Positions 16,530 to 27,434 of a DNA stretch of 64,000 bases are shown piece by piece. Position 1 is the first letter of the stretch; each line of letters opens with the position of its first letter. A program made the translations under genes and the position numbers. The stretch comes from an uncultured Cellulomonadaceae bacterium (GTDB lineage Bacteria > Actinomycetota > Actinomycetes > Actinomycetales > Cellulomonadaceae): assembly GCA_947495165.1 (NCBI GenBank), contig CANLXM010000001.1, positions 1,116,001-1,180,000 on the forward strand, given 5' to 3'. The notes beneath the pieces were generated by a model, which did no database searches, was not told where the DNA came from, and was given only the letters and a program-made list of their open reading frames with translations.

Positions 16530-17888
16530 TCAGTCCAGCAGGAGGGACCGCTGGGGGAGAGCCGGGTCGCCCGCCGACAGGCGCAGGGCCGTGGCCGGAA
16601 GCTCGGCGCGCACGCGTGCGTGGTGCTCCGCCGCGCGCCGGACGCCCTCGGGGCCGATGAACGCGGCGTCGACGACCCCGTCGCGGACGAGGTCGACCAG
16701 GAGCCCGCGCTGGCCCTCGCCGGGCTGCCACGCGTCCACCGCGGTGTCGGGCCCGCTGACCACGAGCTCGGCCTCGGCGCGGCCCGCACGGTCGAGGACG
16801 CGCGCGGCGCTCTTGCGCCCGCCCACGCTGGCCTTGCTCGTGGACGCCTTGGCCACCGGCTCCATCACGCCGGCCCCGTTCTCCCGCGCGACGACCTTGT
16901 AGACCATCGAGCACGTCGGCGCCCCCGAGCCCGTCACGAGCGAGGTGCCGACGCCGTAGGAGTCCACCGGGGCCGAGGCCAGTGACGCGATGGCGAACTC
17001 GTCGAGGTCCGACGTCACCGTGATCTTGGTCGCCGTCGCTCCGAGCGAGTCGAGCTGCGCACGCACCTCGACGGCCTGCTGGCCGAGGTCCCCTGAGTCG
17101 AGCCGGACTGCGCCGAGACCCGGGCCGGCGATCGCCACGGCGCGCTCGACGCCCCGCGTCACGTCGTAGGTGTCGACGAGCAGCGTCGTCCCCGGCCCCA
17201 GCGCGTCGACCTGCGCGCGGAAGGCCTGCTCCTCGTCGTCGTGCAGGAGCGTGAACGAGTGCGCCGCGGTGCCGATCGTGGGCAGCCCGTAGCGCTGGCC
17301 CGCCTCGAGGTTGGAGGTGCCGCTGAAGCCGGCGACGACCGCGGCGCGGGCGGCCGCGACTGCGGCCTGCTCGTTCGCCCGGCGGGCGCCCATCTCGAGG
17401 CATGGACGCGTGCCCGCCGCGGACGTCATGCGCGAGGCGGCGCTCGCGACCGCGGAGTCGTAGTTGAGGATCGACAGGACGAGCGTCTCCAGGATCACCG
17501 CGTCCGCGAACGTGCCCTCGACGATCAGCACCGGCGAGCCCGGGAAGAAGATCTCGCCCTCGGCGTACCCGCGGATCGACCCGGAGAACCGGTAGGACGC
17601 CAGCCAGTCCAGGGTGCGCCGGTCGACGACCTCGGCGCGCTCGAGCCAGGCCAGCTCCGCGTCCCCGAACCGGAAGGCGTCGAGCGCCTCGAGCACGCGC
17701 CCCGTACCCGCGAGCACCCCGTACCGCCGCCCTGGTGGGAGGCGGCGCGTGAAGACCTCGAACACGCACCGGCGGTCCGCGGTCCCGGCCGCGAGCGCCG
17801 CCTGGATCATCGTCAGCTCGTACTTGTCGGTCAGGAGCGCGGTGCTCGACGACGGTGTGAAGTAGTCCGGCCGCTCGGAAGACGTCAT
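16530..17888 (-). CDS. pncB: Nicotinate phosphoribosyltransferase
   Basis: This 452-residue enzyme makes nicotinate mononucleotide from nicotinate and PRPP with ATP, the first step of the Preiss-Handler NAD salvage route. Motifs include TDKYELTM near the N-terminus, FSGTSN, VDTYD, RLDSGDL for the phosphoribosyl site, VTSDLDE and YGVGTSLVTG. I use ATG 17888 (MTSSERPDYF), since the upstream extension lacks conservation. It diverges from clpS, and the two share a 67-base promoter interval. Confidence 0.95.
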   Translation of the reverse strand: MTSSERPDYFTPSSSTALLTDKYELTMIQAALAAGTADRRCVFEVFTRRLPPGRRYGVLAGTGRVLEALDAFRFGDAELAWLERAEVVDRRTLDWLASYRFSGSIRGYAEGEIFFPGSPVLIVEGTFADAVILETLVLSILNYDSAVASAASRMTSAAGTRPCLEMGARRANEQAAVAAARAAVVAGFSGTSNLEAGQRYGLPTIGTAAHSFTLLHDDEEQAFRAQVDALGPGTTLLVDTYDVTRGVERAVAIAGPGLGAVRLDSGDLGQQAVEVRAQLDSLGATATKITVTSDLDEFAIASLASAPVDSYGVGTSLVTGSGAPTCSMVYKVVARENGAGVMEPVAKASTSKASVGGRKSAARVLDRAGRAEAELVVSGPDTAVDAWQPGEGQRGLLVDLVRDGVVDAAFIGPEGVRRAAEHHARVRAELPATALRLSAGDPALPQRSLLLD

Positions 17889-17955
17889 GGCACGACCGTA
17901 GGGCACCGCGGCGCGCGACACCCGACGTGCGGGGCGGCCGACGTACCCTGGCACG

Positions 17956-18243
17956 GTGACCATCAGCCCGGACCTGACCACAGAGGTCGAGCAGGGGGCC
18001 GCGCTCGCCGACACGTGGGTGACGATCGTCTGGAACGACCCGGTCAACCTCATGTCCTATGTCGCGTACGTCTTCGAGTCGTACTTCGGCTACGCCCAGG
18101 CGCACGCCGAGAAGCTCATGCTCGACGTGCACACGCGAGGCCGCGCGGTGGTGTCGTCGGGGTCGCGGGAGCGGATGGAGCGGGACGTCCAGGCGATGCA
18201 CGACTACGGGCTGTGGGCGACGCTGCAGCGAGCGGGGGAGTGA
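17956..18243 (+). CDS. clpS: ATP-dependent Clp protease adapter ClpS
   Basis: The 95-residue product carries the ClpS core: [16 protein letters not shown] forms the first strand and the N-degron pocket (Asn-Asp, Met), and [17 protein letters not shown] contains the basic helix. ClpS delivers proteins with destabilising N-terminal residues to the ClpA/ClpC unfoldase. The start is GTG 17956. It heads the conserved block clpS-DUF2017-murI. Its stop overlaps a GTG of the next gene. Confidence 0.95.
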   Translation: MTISPDLTTEVEQGAALADTWVTIVWNDPVNLMSYVAYVFESYFGYAQAHAEKLMLDVHTRGRAVVSSGSRERMERDVQAMHDYGLWATLQRAGE

Positions 18244-18857
18244 GCGTGCGCGGGTTCGAGAAGGTGGGCCAGGGGTACGCGGCGCACATGGACCGTGCGG
18301 AGCGCGGCGTGTTCGGGTCGGTGACGCGCGAGGTCCTCGCGCTCGTCCGCAGCGTCGAGGGCGCACCGTCCGCGGAGCCGGACGCGATCGTCGAGCGGGC
18401 GCAGGACGCGGCGGCCGGGCTGCCCGCCTTCAGCGTCGAGGCCGTGCCCACGCCGGAGGACTCCGCGCTGCGACGGCTCTTCCCTGCCGCCGTGCGCGAC
18501 GACGACGACGCGGCCGCCGAGTTCCGTCGGCTCGCGCAGCCGGAGCTCGCCAGCGCCAAGGTCGCGCGCCTGGAACGGCTCGCCGCGCTGTTCGCCGCGG
18601 AGGGGCCGGCGGTCGTGGTCGACCGCGCGGACGCACGGGAGGTGGCGGCAGCGCTCACGGACGTGCGCCTCGTCGTCGCGGACCGCCTGGGCATCGTGAT
18701 CGACGCCGACGCCGAGCGCGTCGCGACGAGCGTCTACGACGCGTGGGACGGGGACGCGGAGGAGCCGCCGATCCTCGCGACCGTGCACGTGCTCCTGACG
18801 GTGCTGCAGGACACCTTGGTGGAGGCGATGCTCGCGGACCTGCGCGGACGGGCCTGA
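18240..18857 (+). CDS. DUF2017 family protein
   Basis: The 205-residue protein follows clpS, as DUF2017 does in most actinobacteria. I start at GTG 18240, whose GTGA overlaps the clpS stop; GTG 18246 in the same frame would be two residues shorter. There is no signal peptide, membrane segment or catalytic motif; it is a mostly helical, acidic protein ending [18 protein letters not shown] role with Clp proteolysis is suggested only by this constant neighbourhood. Confidence 0.85.
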   Translation: MSVRGFEKVGQGYAAHMDRAERGVFGSVTREVLALVRSVEGAPSAEPDAIVERAQDAAAGLPAFSVEAVPTPEDSALRRLFPAAVRDDDDAAAEFRRLAQPELASAKVARLERLAALFAAEGPAVVVDRADAREVAAALTDVRLVVADRLGIVIDADAERVATSVYDAWDGDAEEPPILATVHVLLTVLQDTLVEAMLADLRGRA

Positions 18858-19007
18858 GGAGACGCGGATCACATCTCCCTGAGCGCTGCCTGGGTGCTGC
18901 GTGGGAAAGATGTGAAGGTCCTCATCATTTCAAGATGCGCGACCACGCGACCTGAGACATTGTCAAGGGGTACCGAAGCACTTTTTCTCGAAAGAAGGGC
19001 CGAGACC

Positions 19008-19163
19008 ATGCCTACCTGGCTGCTCATTCTCATCGTCGGCATCATCCTGCTCGTCCTCGGTTTCACCGGGGTCGCAGAGATCCTTATCTGGATCGGTATC
19101 GCCGTGCTCGTCGTGAGCCTCATCCTGGCGCTGCTGGGGCGCGGCAAGGCCACACGCGTATAA
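19008..19163 (+). CDS. Very small two-pass membrane protein (51 aa)
   Basis: The ATG at 19008 follows an AAGAAGGG ribosome site (18990-18997). The 51 residues are almost wholly hydrophobic (LLILIVGIILLVLGFTGVAE, then a second stretch) with a basic C-terminus RGKATRV. It resembles the small DUF1328/YtjA-like or DUF6131-like membrane proteins, without a firm match. The leader from 18890 to 19007 is noticeably less GC-rich than its surroundings and contains GGGGTACC at 18978-18985, near the GGGTAY -10 of SigB/SigF-type stress promoters. That promoter reading is tentative because no clear -35 was found. Confidence 0.65.
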   Translation: MPTWLLILIVGIILLVLGFTGVAEILIWIGIAVLVVSLILALLGRGKATRV

Positions 19164-19184
19164 CTGCGCGCGGCTCGATCAGCT

Positions 19185-19230
19185 CGACGACGCCGGTCCG
19201 GAGGCGCCTGCCTCCGGGCCGGCGTCGTCG
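19185..19230 (+). terminator. Two-part perfect hairpin terminator
   Basis: An outer 12-bp stem (19185-19196 with 19219-19230) and an inner 8-bp stem (19198-19205 with 19210-19217) are interrupted only by a single T/G mismatch, with a 4-base GCCT loop. It closes the transcript of the 51-residue protein and separates it from murI. Confidence 0.85.
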
Positions 19231-19265
19231 TGTCCAGGGCCTCCGGCCGGGCTAGGCTCAGGGGC

Positions 19266-20077
<812 letters not shown>

Positions 20078-20081
<4 letters not shown>

Positions 20082-20875
20082 GGCTCACCGCCGTCGGGTG
20101 CCGCGGCTCCGTGCCCGGACCGGACTCGCCGGCCTCGAGCTACCTGGTCGAGGCCGAGGACGCGGACGGCCGCACGTGGCGGCTGCTGCTCGACCTCGGC
20201 AGCGGCGCGCTCGGGTCCCTGCAGCGGGTCACGGACCCGTTCGCGCTCGACGCCGTCCTGGTCACCCACCTGCACCCCGACCACTTCATCGACCTGTGCC
20301 CGCTGTACGTGTACCTGCGGTACCACCCGCAGACGGGCTTCGCCGTGACCGGCGGGCGCACCCCGGTGGTCGTCCGCGGTCCCGGGGACCTCGAGGCGCG
20401 GCTCGGCTCCGCCTACGGCCTGGCGCCCGACGAGACCATGCGCTGCGTCTTCGACATCCAGACGCACACGCCCACGTGGTCGGTCGGGCCCTTCACGGTC
20501 GAGGTCGTGCCGGTCGAGCACCCCGTCGAGGCCTACGGGCTCCGCGTGCACGGGCCGTCGGAGGACGACCCGAGCCGCCCGGTGGTCCTCGCATACTCCG
20601 GGGACACCGACGAGTGCCCCGGCGCGGTCGACGTCGCCCGGGACGCGGACCTGTTCCTGTGCGAGGCCGCGTTCGTCGAGGGCCGCGACGAGCCGCGTGG
20701 CGTGCACCTCACCGGGCTGCGCGCCGGGCGGATCGCCCAGGAGGCCGGGGCGAAGCGGCTCGTGCTCACGCACCTGCCACCCTGGAACGAGGACGCCGTG
20801 GCGATCGCGGAGGCGCGCACGACCTACGCCGGACCGATCACGGTCTGCGAGCCCCTCGCGGTCTACCGCATCTGA
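20078..20875 (+). CDS. Metallo-beta-lactamase fold phosphodiesterase (Rv1339-like)
   Basis: This 265-residue protein has the metal motif THLHPDH (His64, His66, Asp68, His69), a bridging Asp in AYSGDTDE and a late His in LTHLPPW. It occupies the place of M. tuberculosis Rv1339, reported as an atypical class II cyclic-nucleotide phosphodiesterase, directly after murI. It is therefore a good candidate for cAMP hydrolysis, though RNase Z-like activity cannot be excluded from motifs alone. The start GTG 20078 overlaps the murI stop. Confidence 0.85.
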
Positions 20876-20904
20876 CGAGGTCCCGACCAGGCACAATGGC
20901 GGCC

Positions 20905-21525
20905 ATGACCTCTCCACGCCTCGTCCTCGCCTCCCACAACGAGCACAAGCTCGGTGAGCTGCGCGCCATCCTGCGCGACGTCGTCGGCGACCTCGACCCC
21001 GCCCAGGTGGTCAGCGCGCGGGAGTTCGGCGCGCCCGAGCCGGTCGAGGACGGCCTCACCTTTGCGGAGAACGCCCTCATCAAGGCGCGCGCGCTGGCCG
21101 CAGCCACCGGCCTGCCGGCCGTCGCCGACGACTCCGGGCTCGCGGTCGACGTCCTCGGGGGCGCGCCCGGCATCTTCTCCGCGCGCTGGTCCGGCCGGCA
21201 CGGCGACGACGCCGCGAACCTGGACCTCCTGCTCGCGCAGATCAGCGACGTGGCGCTCGAGCACCGCCTTGCGCAGTTCGTCTGCGCGGCGGCTCTCGTG
21301 ACCCCGCAGGGCGACGAGCACGTCGAGCTCGGCCGGATGCACGGCTACCTGCTCACCGAGCGGCGCGGGGAGGGCGGGTTCGGCTACGACCCGATCTTCG
21401 TGCCCGAGGGCGCCACCCGGACCACGGCCGAGCTCAGCCCCGAGGAGAAGAACGCGATCTCCCACCGCGGACGCGCGTTCCGGGCGCTGGCACCGCACAT
21501 CGCCTGGGCGCTCGCGGCCGGCTGA
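20905..21525 (+). CDS. rdgB: XTP/dITP diphosphatase (non-canonical purine NTP pyrophosphatase)
   Basis: The 206-residue HAM1/RdgB enzyme hydrolyses dITP and XTP to monophosphates, keeping deaminated purines out of nucleic acids. Visible motifs are LASHNEHKLGEL, FAENALIKARA, ADDSGLAVD, GGFGYDPIFVP and ISHRGRA. ATG 20905 gives the usual length; ATG 20896 would add three residues. In related genomes rph (RNase PH) sits just before rdgB, but here only 29 bases separate it from the phosphodiesterase gene. Confidence 0.95.
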   Translation: MTSPRLVLASHNEHKLGELRAILRDVVGDLDPAQVVSAREFGAPEPVEDGLTFAENALIKARALAAATGLPAVADDSGLAVDVLGGAPGIFSARWSGRHGDDAANLDLLLAQISDVALEHRLAQFVCAAALVTPQGDEHVELGRMHGYLLTERRGEGGFGYDPIFVPEGATRTTAELSPEEKNAISHRGRAFRALAPHIAWALAAG

Positions 21526-21600
21526 GCCTCGGCCGCGGTTCGGAGCGTTCCTCCACGGCCCGGGCGTGCAGAAGTGCTCCCAGGTGCGCGGCCGCGGGGC

Positions 21601-22029
21601 TCAGTGCTGGGAGAGACCCGGGTAGGTGCTCCGGGCGCTCGACGTGAAACTGGCGAGGAAGCGCCAACCCACGAGCAGCACGCCCAGGGCGCCGAGTGCG
21701 ACGAGCACGAACGGCAGCGCCGTGCCACCGCCCGTGCCGGCCCGCAGGGCCATGCCCAGCCCCCACGTGATGCCCCACAGGGCCACGCCGGTGGGCCACA
21801 CCGCGAAAGGCCGCTTGTGGGCGCGCAGGACCAGCCACCCGACCGCCAGTGCCACGAGGAACGGCCACGCCGTGCCGAGCACGCCCGCGACGTCGAGCGA
21901 CGAGTCGTGGCTCGAGCGGCCCACGGTGGCGAACACCACCACGGCGACGACGTCGAACCCCACCGCAGTCGCGATGGCGCGCTTGCGCGGACGAGCGGGC
22001 GGGAGCGGCCGTGCGAGGACGTCATGCAT
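21601..22029 (-). CDS. DUF3054 family membrane protein
   Basis: This 142-residue protein has four hydrophobic segments (about 21-38, 52-69, 77-98 and 103-124) and the DUF3054 pattern GFDVVAVVVFATVGRSSHD near the first segment, followed by WPFLVALAVGW and WPTGVALWGITW. DUF3054 proteins are small four-pass actinobacterial and archaeal membrane proteins of unknown role. It is convergent with rdgB and divergent from the ABC-F gene. Confidence 0.8.
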   Translation of the reverse strand: MHDVLARPLPPARPRKRAIATAVGFDVVAVVVFATVGRSSHDSSLDVAGVLGTAWPFLVALAVGWLVLRAHKRPFAVWPTGVALWGITWGLGMALRAGTGGGTALPFVLVALGALGVLLVGWRFLASFTSSARSTYPGLSQH

Positions 22030-22085
22030 GGGCTCACGCTAACCCGCCAGCGTCTAGGGTGGGTGGTCGATCAGGAGGTGGAGTG

Positions 22086-23714
<1,629 letters not shown>

Positions 23715-23752
23715 CGGCCCCGGGCGCACGCTGCGTGGCGCAGCGGGTGGGG

Positions 23753-24307
23753 TCAGACCGTGCGGCCGACGTGTGCCATGGCCTGGCGCAGCAGGAAGCC
23801 GGCGCCGCCGTGCATCTCGAGCTGGATCGCCTCGCTGACCGCTTCCTCGGGGGTGATCCACGCCAGGTCGATCGCGTCCTGCTGCGGCGTGCAGTCCCCG
23901 TGCACGGGGACGACGTAGGCGAGGGACACGGCGTGCTGGCGCGGGTCGTGGTACGGGGTGACCCCCGGCGTCGGGAAGTACTCCGCGACCGTGAACGGCT
24001 GCGGCGAGGCGGGGATCTGCGGGAGAGCGACCGGCCCGAGATCCTTCTCGATGTGCCGCTGCAGGGCGTCGCGGACCCGCTCGTGGTACATCACGCGGCC
24101 CGAGACGAGGGCGCGGGACATCACCCCCTCCGGGGTGACGCGCAGGAGCAGGCCGACCTCGATGACGTCGCCGCACTCGTCCACGCGCACCGGCACGGCG
24201 TCGACGTAGACGACCGGGACCTGGGTACGCACGGCACTGATCTGGTCCGGGCTGAGCCAGCCAGAAGGGCGGGGCTGGTCGCCCGGGAAGTCGAGGGTCT
24301 CGGTCAC
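23753..24307 (-). CDS. NUDIX-like hydrolase family protein (DUF4916 type)
   Basis: The 184-residue protein resembles the actinobacterial DUF4916/NUDIX-like group: WLSPDQISAVRTQVPVVYVD, then LLLRVTPEGVMSRALVSGRV, and FTVAEYFPTPG further on. The classic GX5EX7REUXEEXGU Nudix box is not intact: after SRALVSGRVMYHERVRDALQRHIEKDLG the Glu and Arg pattern differs. Pyrophosphatase activity is therefore uncertain. It diverges from trxA and shares a 122-base promoter region with it. Confidence 0.75.
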   Translation of the reverse strand: MTETLDFPGDQPRPSGWLSPDQISAVRTQVPVVYVDAVPVRVDECGDVIEVGLLLRVTPEGVMSRALVSGRVMYHERVRDALQRHIEKDLGPVALPQIPASPQPFTVAEYFPTPGVTPYHDPRQHAVSLAYVVPVHGDCTPQQDAIDLAWITPEEAVSEAIQLEMHGGAGFLLRQAMAHVGRTV

Positions 24308-24358
24308 TCGTCAGTTCTACCCCGACAACGCCACGGGAGGCGAATGGTCGACGATCCG

Positions 24359-24384
24359 GGGAATACTCGGAAGCGGGGGACGTT
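24359..24384 (+). promoter_or_regulatory. SigR/SigH-type (disulfide-stress) promoter for trxA
   Basis: GGGAAT at 24359-24364 and GTT at 24382-24384 are separated by 17 bases, that is GGAA-N18-GTT, matching the known SigR (Streptomyces) and SigH (Mycobacterium) consensus. Thioredoxin is a classic SigR/SigH target, and the element lies 46 bases before the trxA start. Its activity is inferred. Confidence 0.65.
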
Positions 24385-24429
24385 GACCCCACGAAGAGCA
24401 ACGACACACGACCTCGAGGGAGGACCCCC

Positions 24430-24813
24430 ATGGCCACGGTGGCAGTGACCGAAGCGACGTTCGAAGAGACGATCAAGGACAACGACATCGTCCTGCTGGA
24501 CTTCTGGGCTGAGTGGTGCGGACCGTGCAAGCAGTTCGGCCCCATCTTCGAGAAGGCCTCGGGCGAGCACCCCGACATCGTGTTCGGCAAGGTCGACACC
24601 GAGGCCGAGCAGGGCCTCGCGGCCGGCGCCGGCATCACGTCGATCCCCACGATCATGGCGTTCCGCGAGCAGGTGCTCGTGTTCTCGCAGCCGGGAGCGC
24701 TGCAGGCCAGCCAGCTCGGCCAGGTGATCGACGCCGTCAAGGCGCTCGACATGGACGAGGTGCACAAGCAGGTCGCCGCGCAGGCGGCGGGCGAGGCCCC
24801 GGCCGAGGGCTGA
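24430..24813 (+). CDS. trxA: Thioredoxin
   Basis: The 127-residue protein has the active site WCGPC (Cys30/Cys33) after LLDFWAEW and the cis-Pro loop ITSIPTIMAF, so it is a typical cytoplasmic dithiol reductant. The C-terminal 20 residues after the thioredoxin fold (HKQVAAQAAGEAPAEG) form a short Ala-rich tail found in actinobacterial forms. GAGGGAGGACCCCC before ATG 24430 holds the ribosome site. A SigR/SigH-like promoter lies upstream, and bcp, another thiol peroxidase system gene, is 180 bases beyond on the other strand. Confidence 0.95.
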   Translation: MATVAVTEATFEETIKDNDIVLLDFWAEWCGPCKQFGPIFEKASGEHPDIVFGKVDTEAEQGLAAGAGITSIPTIMAFREQVLVFSQPGALQASQLGQVIDAVKALDMDEVHKQVAAQAAGEAPAEG

Positions 24814-24826
24814 GGTCCCACGCATG

Positions 24827-24862
24827 ACGAAGGCCCGGTGGGAGCCCCCACCGGGCCTTCGT
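24827..24862 (+). terminator. Perfect 16-bp hairpin terminator after trxA
   Basis: Bases 24827-24842 pair fully with 24847-24862 around a 4-base AGCC loop. It lies between trxA and the convergent tRNA-Leu, so it can end transcription from both sides. Confidence 0.85.
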
Positions 24863-24867
24863 CGTCG

Positions 24868-24949
24868 TGCGCGAGATGGGACTCGAACCCACACGCCCGA
24901 AGGCACAGGAACCTAAATCCTGCGCGTCTACCAGTTCCGCCACTCGCGC
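24868..24949 (-). tRNA. tRNA-Leu (anticodon UAG)
   Basis: Read on the minus strand, the acceptor GCGCGAG pairs with CTCGCGC, the D-arm is GTGGCGGAACTGGTAGAC, the anticodon loop is TTTAGGT (anticodon TAG in DNA form), the long variable arm has the GTGCCTTCGGGCGT shape expected for a class II tRNA, and the T-arm is GGGTTCGAGTCCC. It reads CUA codons. The CCA end is not encoded. Confidence 0.93.
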
Positions 24950-24995
24950 GCGCAGACATCCTACGGTCCGGCGGGCGCCCGACGGGCCTGGCGGG

Positions 24996-25463
24996 TCAGT
25001 CGATCTTGAGGTCGCGCCGGAGCTTGGCGACGTGCCCCGTGGCCTTCACGTTGTACTGCGCGAGCTCGACGGTGCCGTCGGCGCCCACGACGACGGTGGA
25101 GCGGATGACGCCCGTGACGGTCTTGCCGTAGAGCTTCTTCTCGCCGTACGCACCCCACGCCTCGAGGACCGTGTGCTCGGGGTCGCTCAGGAGGGGGAAG
25201 GTGAGGGACTCGGCCTCGGCGAACTTCGCGAGCTTGTCGACCTTGTCGACCGAGACGCCGACGACGCGGTAGCCGGCGCCCTGGAGGCTCGCGAGGGAGT
25301 CGCGGAAGTCGCAAGCCTGCTTGGTGCAGCCGGGCGTACCGGCGGCCGGGTAGAAGTAGACGACGACGCGCTCGCCGCGCAGGTCCGACAGGGTGAGCGT
25401 CGAGCCGTCGGCGGCTGGGAGCGTGAAGTCGGGGGCGAGGTCACCCGGGGTGAGGCGCGGCAT
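24996..25463 (-). CDS. bcp: Thioredoxin-dependent thiol peroxidase (Bcp/PrxQ)
   Basis: The 155-residue peroxiredoxin reduces hydroperoxides using thioredoxin. The peroxidatic Cys46 sits in [14 protein letters not shown] with the resolving Cys51 five residues later, the hallmark of the alpha2-helix PrxQ type. [13 protein letters not shown] begins the fold. It lies close to trxA, its likely electron donor, across the tRNA-Leu gene. Start ATG is at 25463. Confidence 0.95.
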   Translation of the reverse strand: MPRLTPGDLAPDFTLPAADGSTLTLSDLRGERVVVYFYPAAGTPGCTKQACDFRDSLASLQGAGYRVVGVSVDKVDKLAKFAEAESLTFPLLSDPEHTVLEAWGAYGEKKLYGKTVTGVIRSTVVVGADGTVELAQYNVKATGHVAKLRRDLKID

Positions 25464-25674
25464 GGTCAGGTCCTTTGGTCTCGGGGATGCGGAACGAGCC
25501 TAGTAGCCCCGCCGTCGTCGCTGTGCTCACCCCTGCGTTCACCTGGTTTCCACTTGTGGGTCTTTGGTCCTGGTGCTTCCATGGAAACGCGACGATCGGT
25601 GCAGCGCGCCCGCGTCCGCCAACCCGGCGGTCCGTCGCCGCTCCGCACGGGGATGCAGGAAGGGGGAGAGACCG

Positions 25675-25914
25675 ATGCTGTACGACCACACGCCTCGCGG
25701 TGCCCGTCGACCGGTCATGCCGACCTCCCGCAGCACGGCGAGCGCCTGGACCACGCCGACGGCCCACAGCGCCCAGGGCACCGGCGCACTCGGCGGCGCG
25801 CTCCTGGCCGACGACGTCGCCCTCGGCCGCATCCCGCTCGCGCTCATGGCCGACCTCATGAACCCCTTCGGACCCGGGACGGAGCGCATCCTCGAGGAGG
25901 AGCGTGGCCTGTGA
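25675..25914 (+). CDS. Hypothetical small protein (79 aa)
   Basis: ATG 25675 follows GGAAGGGGGAGAG, a good ribosome site. The 79 residues begin with a polar, Ser/Thr/Ala-rich half and end in a more ordered GALLADDVALGRIPLALMADLMNPF, then TERILEEERGL, which looks like real helical protein. There is no recognisable family. A longer frame lies on the opposite strand over the same region and has no homology signal that I can see, so I prefer this one with caution. Confidence 0.45.
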   Translation: MLYDHTPRGARRPVMPTSRSTASAWTTPTAHSAQGTGALGGALLADDVALGRIPLALMADLMNPFGPGTERILEEERGL

Positions 25915-26008
25915 CACACCCCGCGAAGGCTCGGGAGCGTTGAAATCCCGCCGATTTCGCGGTGCCGGGCCGGGGTGGTAATGTCTTCCATCGTTGCTCC
26001 GGCAACAC

Positions 26009-26081
<73 letters not shown>

Positions 26082-26089
26082 CAGTTTGG

Positions 26090-26121
26090 GCCCCTGACCA
26101 GCGGAAACGCTGGGCAGGGGC
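26090..26121 (+). terminator. Terminator after tRNA-Lys
   Basis: The stem GCCCCTG/CAGGGGC continues through ACCAGCG/CGCTGGG with one A-G mismatch and a GAAA loop, and is followed by the T-rich CTCTTTGTGTTGTT. It is the only classic Rho-independent terminator with a T-tract in this window. Confidence 0.85.
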
Positions 26122-26632
26122 TCTTTGTGTTGTTCGCACCGGGTGCTAGCGGAGCGGTATGCGATGACGCGCGACTCGGGTCCAAGGCCAGCCCTGAGGC
26201 ACCGAGGTCTCCTGACAGGGTGCCAACGACTGATCGTTTGTGTGACATGGGACACCCCTGGGCCGGTGCGACGTTGGGTGGCACCCGACACGAAAGTGTT
26301 GCGGCGACGGCGTCGGACCGGCCAGCAACGCTTCGGTAGTGCACCCGACGGCGCCGTACGCGATGGCGTCGAGCAGGGCAGCGGCGGCGAGCGGAGCGTC
26401 GTGGTCTTTCTGGGATTCCTTCTCCCAGGAGCGGGTGGGTGTCCCCTAGGCTCCACTCAGCGTCCGGCACGGACGTGTCGTCAGGGGATGACGCCAGGGG
26501 GCCCGCGCGAGGCGATATTCCACGCGGTACCGAACGACAAGGCGAACCATGTCCGTGGTCGGCGTCGGGCCGCTACGTTTCGGTGACGATCGCGTTAGCG
26601 GAACAGCTGTGGAGGCAGAGGAGGCTCGCTAG
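26122..26632. other. Non-coding or decayed stretch after tRNA-Lys
   Basis: About 510 bases carry no convincing gene. Reading frames on both strands are Arg/Pro-rich shadows, one of which simply translates the tRNA. A minus-strand reading near 26340-26440 has codon use like a gene (LLDAIAYGAVGCTTEALLAG) but is short and has no plausible start or end, so it may be a gene remnant. There is also a short inverted repeat (CTGGGA...TCCCAG at 26410-26428). Mobile-element debris beside a tRNA is a reasonable guess, not shown. Confidence 0.35.
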
Positions 26633-27035
26633 ATGATTCGACTGGTGCGTGTGCAGGCCAGTTCCCTTGCGATCGCACTTGCTCTGCTGGTCGCATCGTG
26701 CTCAGATCCTGGGCAAGACTGTATCGAGGAGCTCGCGACGGTCGGACCAGAGCTCGTGAGCGCTGCTGAGAGCCTCGACTTGGTGCCTGGACAGGCAGGG
26801 CGGCTCAGATGCGACGACACGAGCGGCCCGCCGATCTGGCTGTCGTGGGTGGACCTACCAGACCGAGCGGGCGACGATCGAGAGCAAGCTCGACGATGCG
26901 GGATGGGCTTTGTTGCCGCCAGAGCCCTACGTTGCTCGGTATGAGAAGCGCGTCGGATCCAGACTTCTGCATGTCGAAGTCGAGAGTTTCTTGGACGGAA
27001 GATCTGATGTAAATCTCCAGCACGCTGAGCCCTAG
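26633..27035 (+). pseudogene. Lipoprotein gene with a single frameshift
   Basis: The ATG at 26633, with GAGGAGG upstream at 26614-26625, starts a lipoprotein signal (ALALLVASCS; lipidated Cys at about residue 23). The frame is sensible to PPIWLSW near residue 73, then degenerates. One frame over, the text resumes immediately as WTYQTERATIESKLDDAGW and runs, with normal codon use, to TAG 27033-27035. Removing one G from the GGG at 26847-26849 would rejoin the halves into a protein of about 133 residues. It is either a recent pseudogene or a one-base sequencing error. Function is unknown; it would be membrane-anchored outside the cell. Confidence 0.7.
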
Positions 27036-27434
27036 CTTTCCGCCCTGTCGGCGCCTGTGCATCTCATTGCTCTGGCCTGCTTGCGTCGACGTCGTGGGTG
27101 CGCAACTCGGACCGATGCCTGCCGATGGGCAGGTCTCGGTCGGCGGCTCGTCGGGCTGAGGTGGCGCGTACCGGTGGAGTCGGTGGCCGGGGAGAGGTGA
27201 CGATGTGGCGGGGTCCGTCGACGCGCTGGACGAGGTCTCGTTAGCGGGTGCGCTCGACGCTGAGCTGGTCGCGGGCGTGCTTGGCGACCTCGGGTTCGTG
27301 GACGGCGAGGGAAGGCAGCCCACGGCATCGGTTTTGCGAGGGCCGCACCTTGTCCCTCGCGGCCTCGCAGAGGTGCGTTACGCTCGCCAGCAACCCGCAC
27401 AGGTGCGGGGTACGCGCGTCGCGACCTGATCGCG
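27036..27434. other. Gene-poor stretch with a possible gene-end fragment
   Basis: About 400 bases have no complete gene. On the minus strand a reading ends at TAA 27241-27243 with the gene-like sequence HEPEVAKHARDQLSVERTR, whose codons strongly prefer G or C at the third base, but it cannot be followed back to a start. It is probably the 3' scrap of a lost gene. The remaining frames are Arg/Pro-rich shadows. Confidence 0.35.

Noticed and set aside
24737..24943. Minus-strand frame MAELVDAQDLGSCAFGRVGSSP
   Set aside because: It is translated from tRNA-Leu and overlaps trxA; the same holds for the long minus-strand frame 22071-24959 that begins with GGTGRRAGFRFLCLRACGFE.
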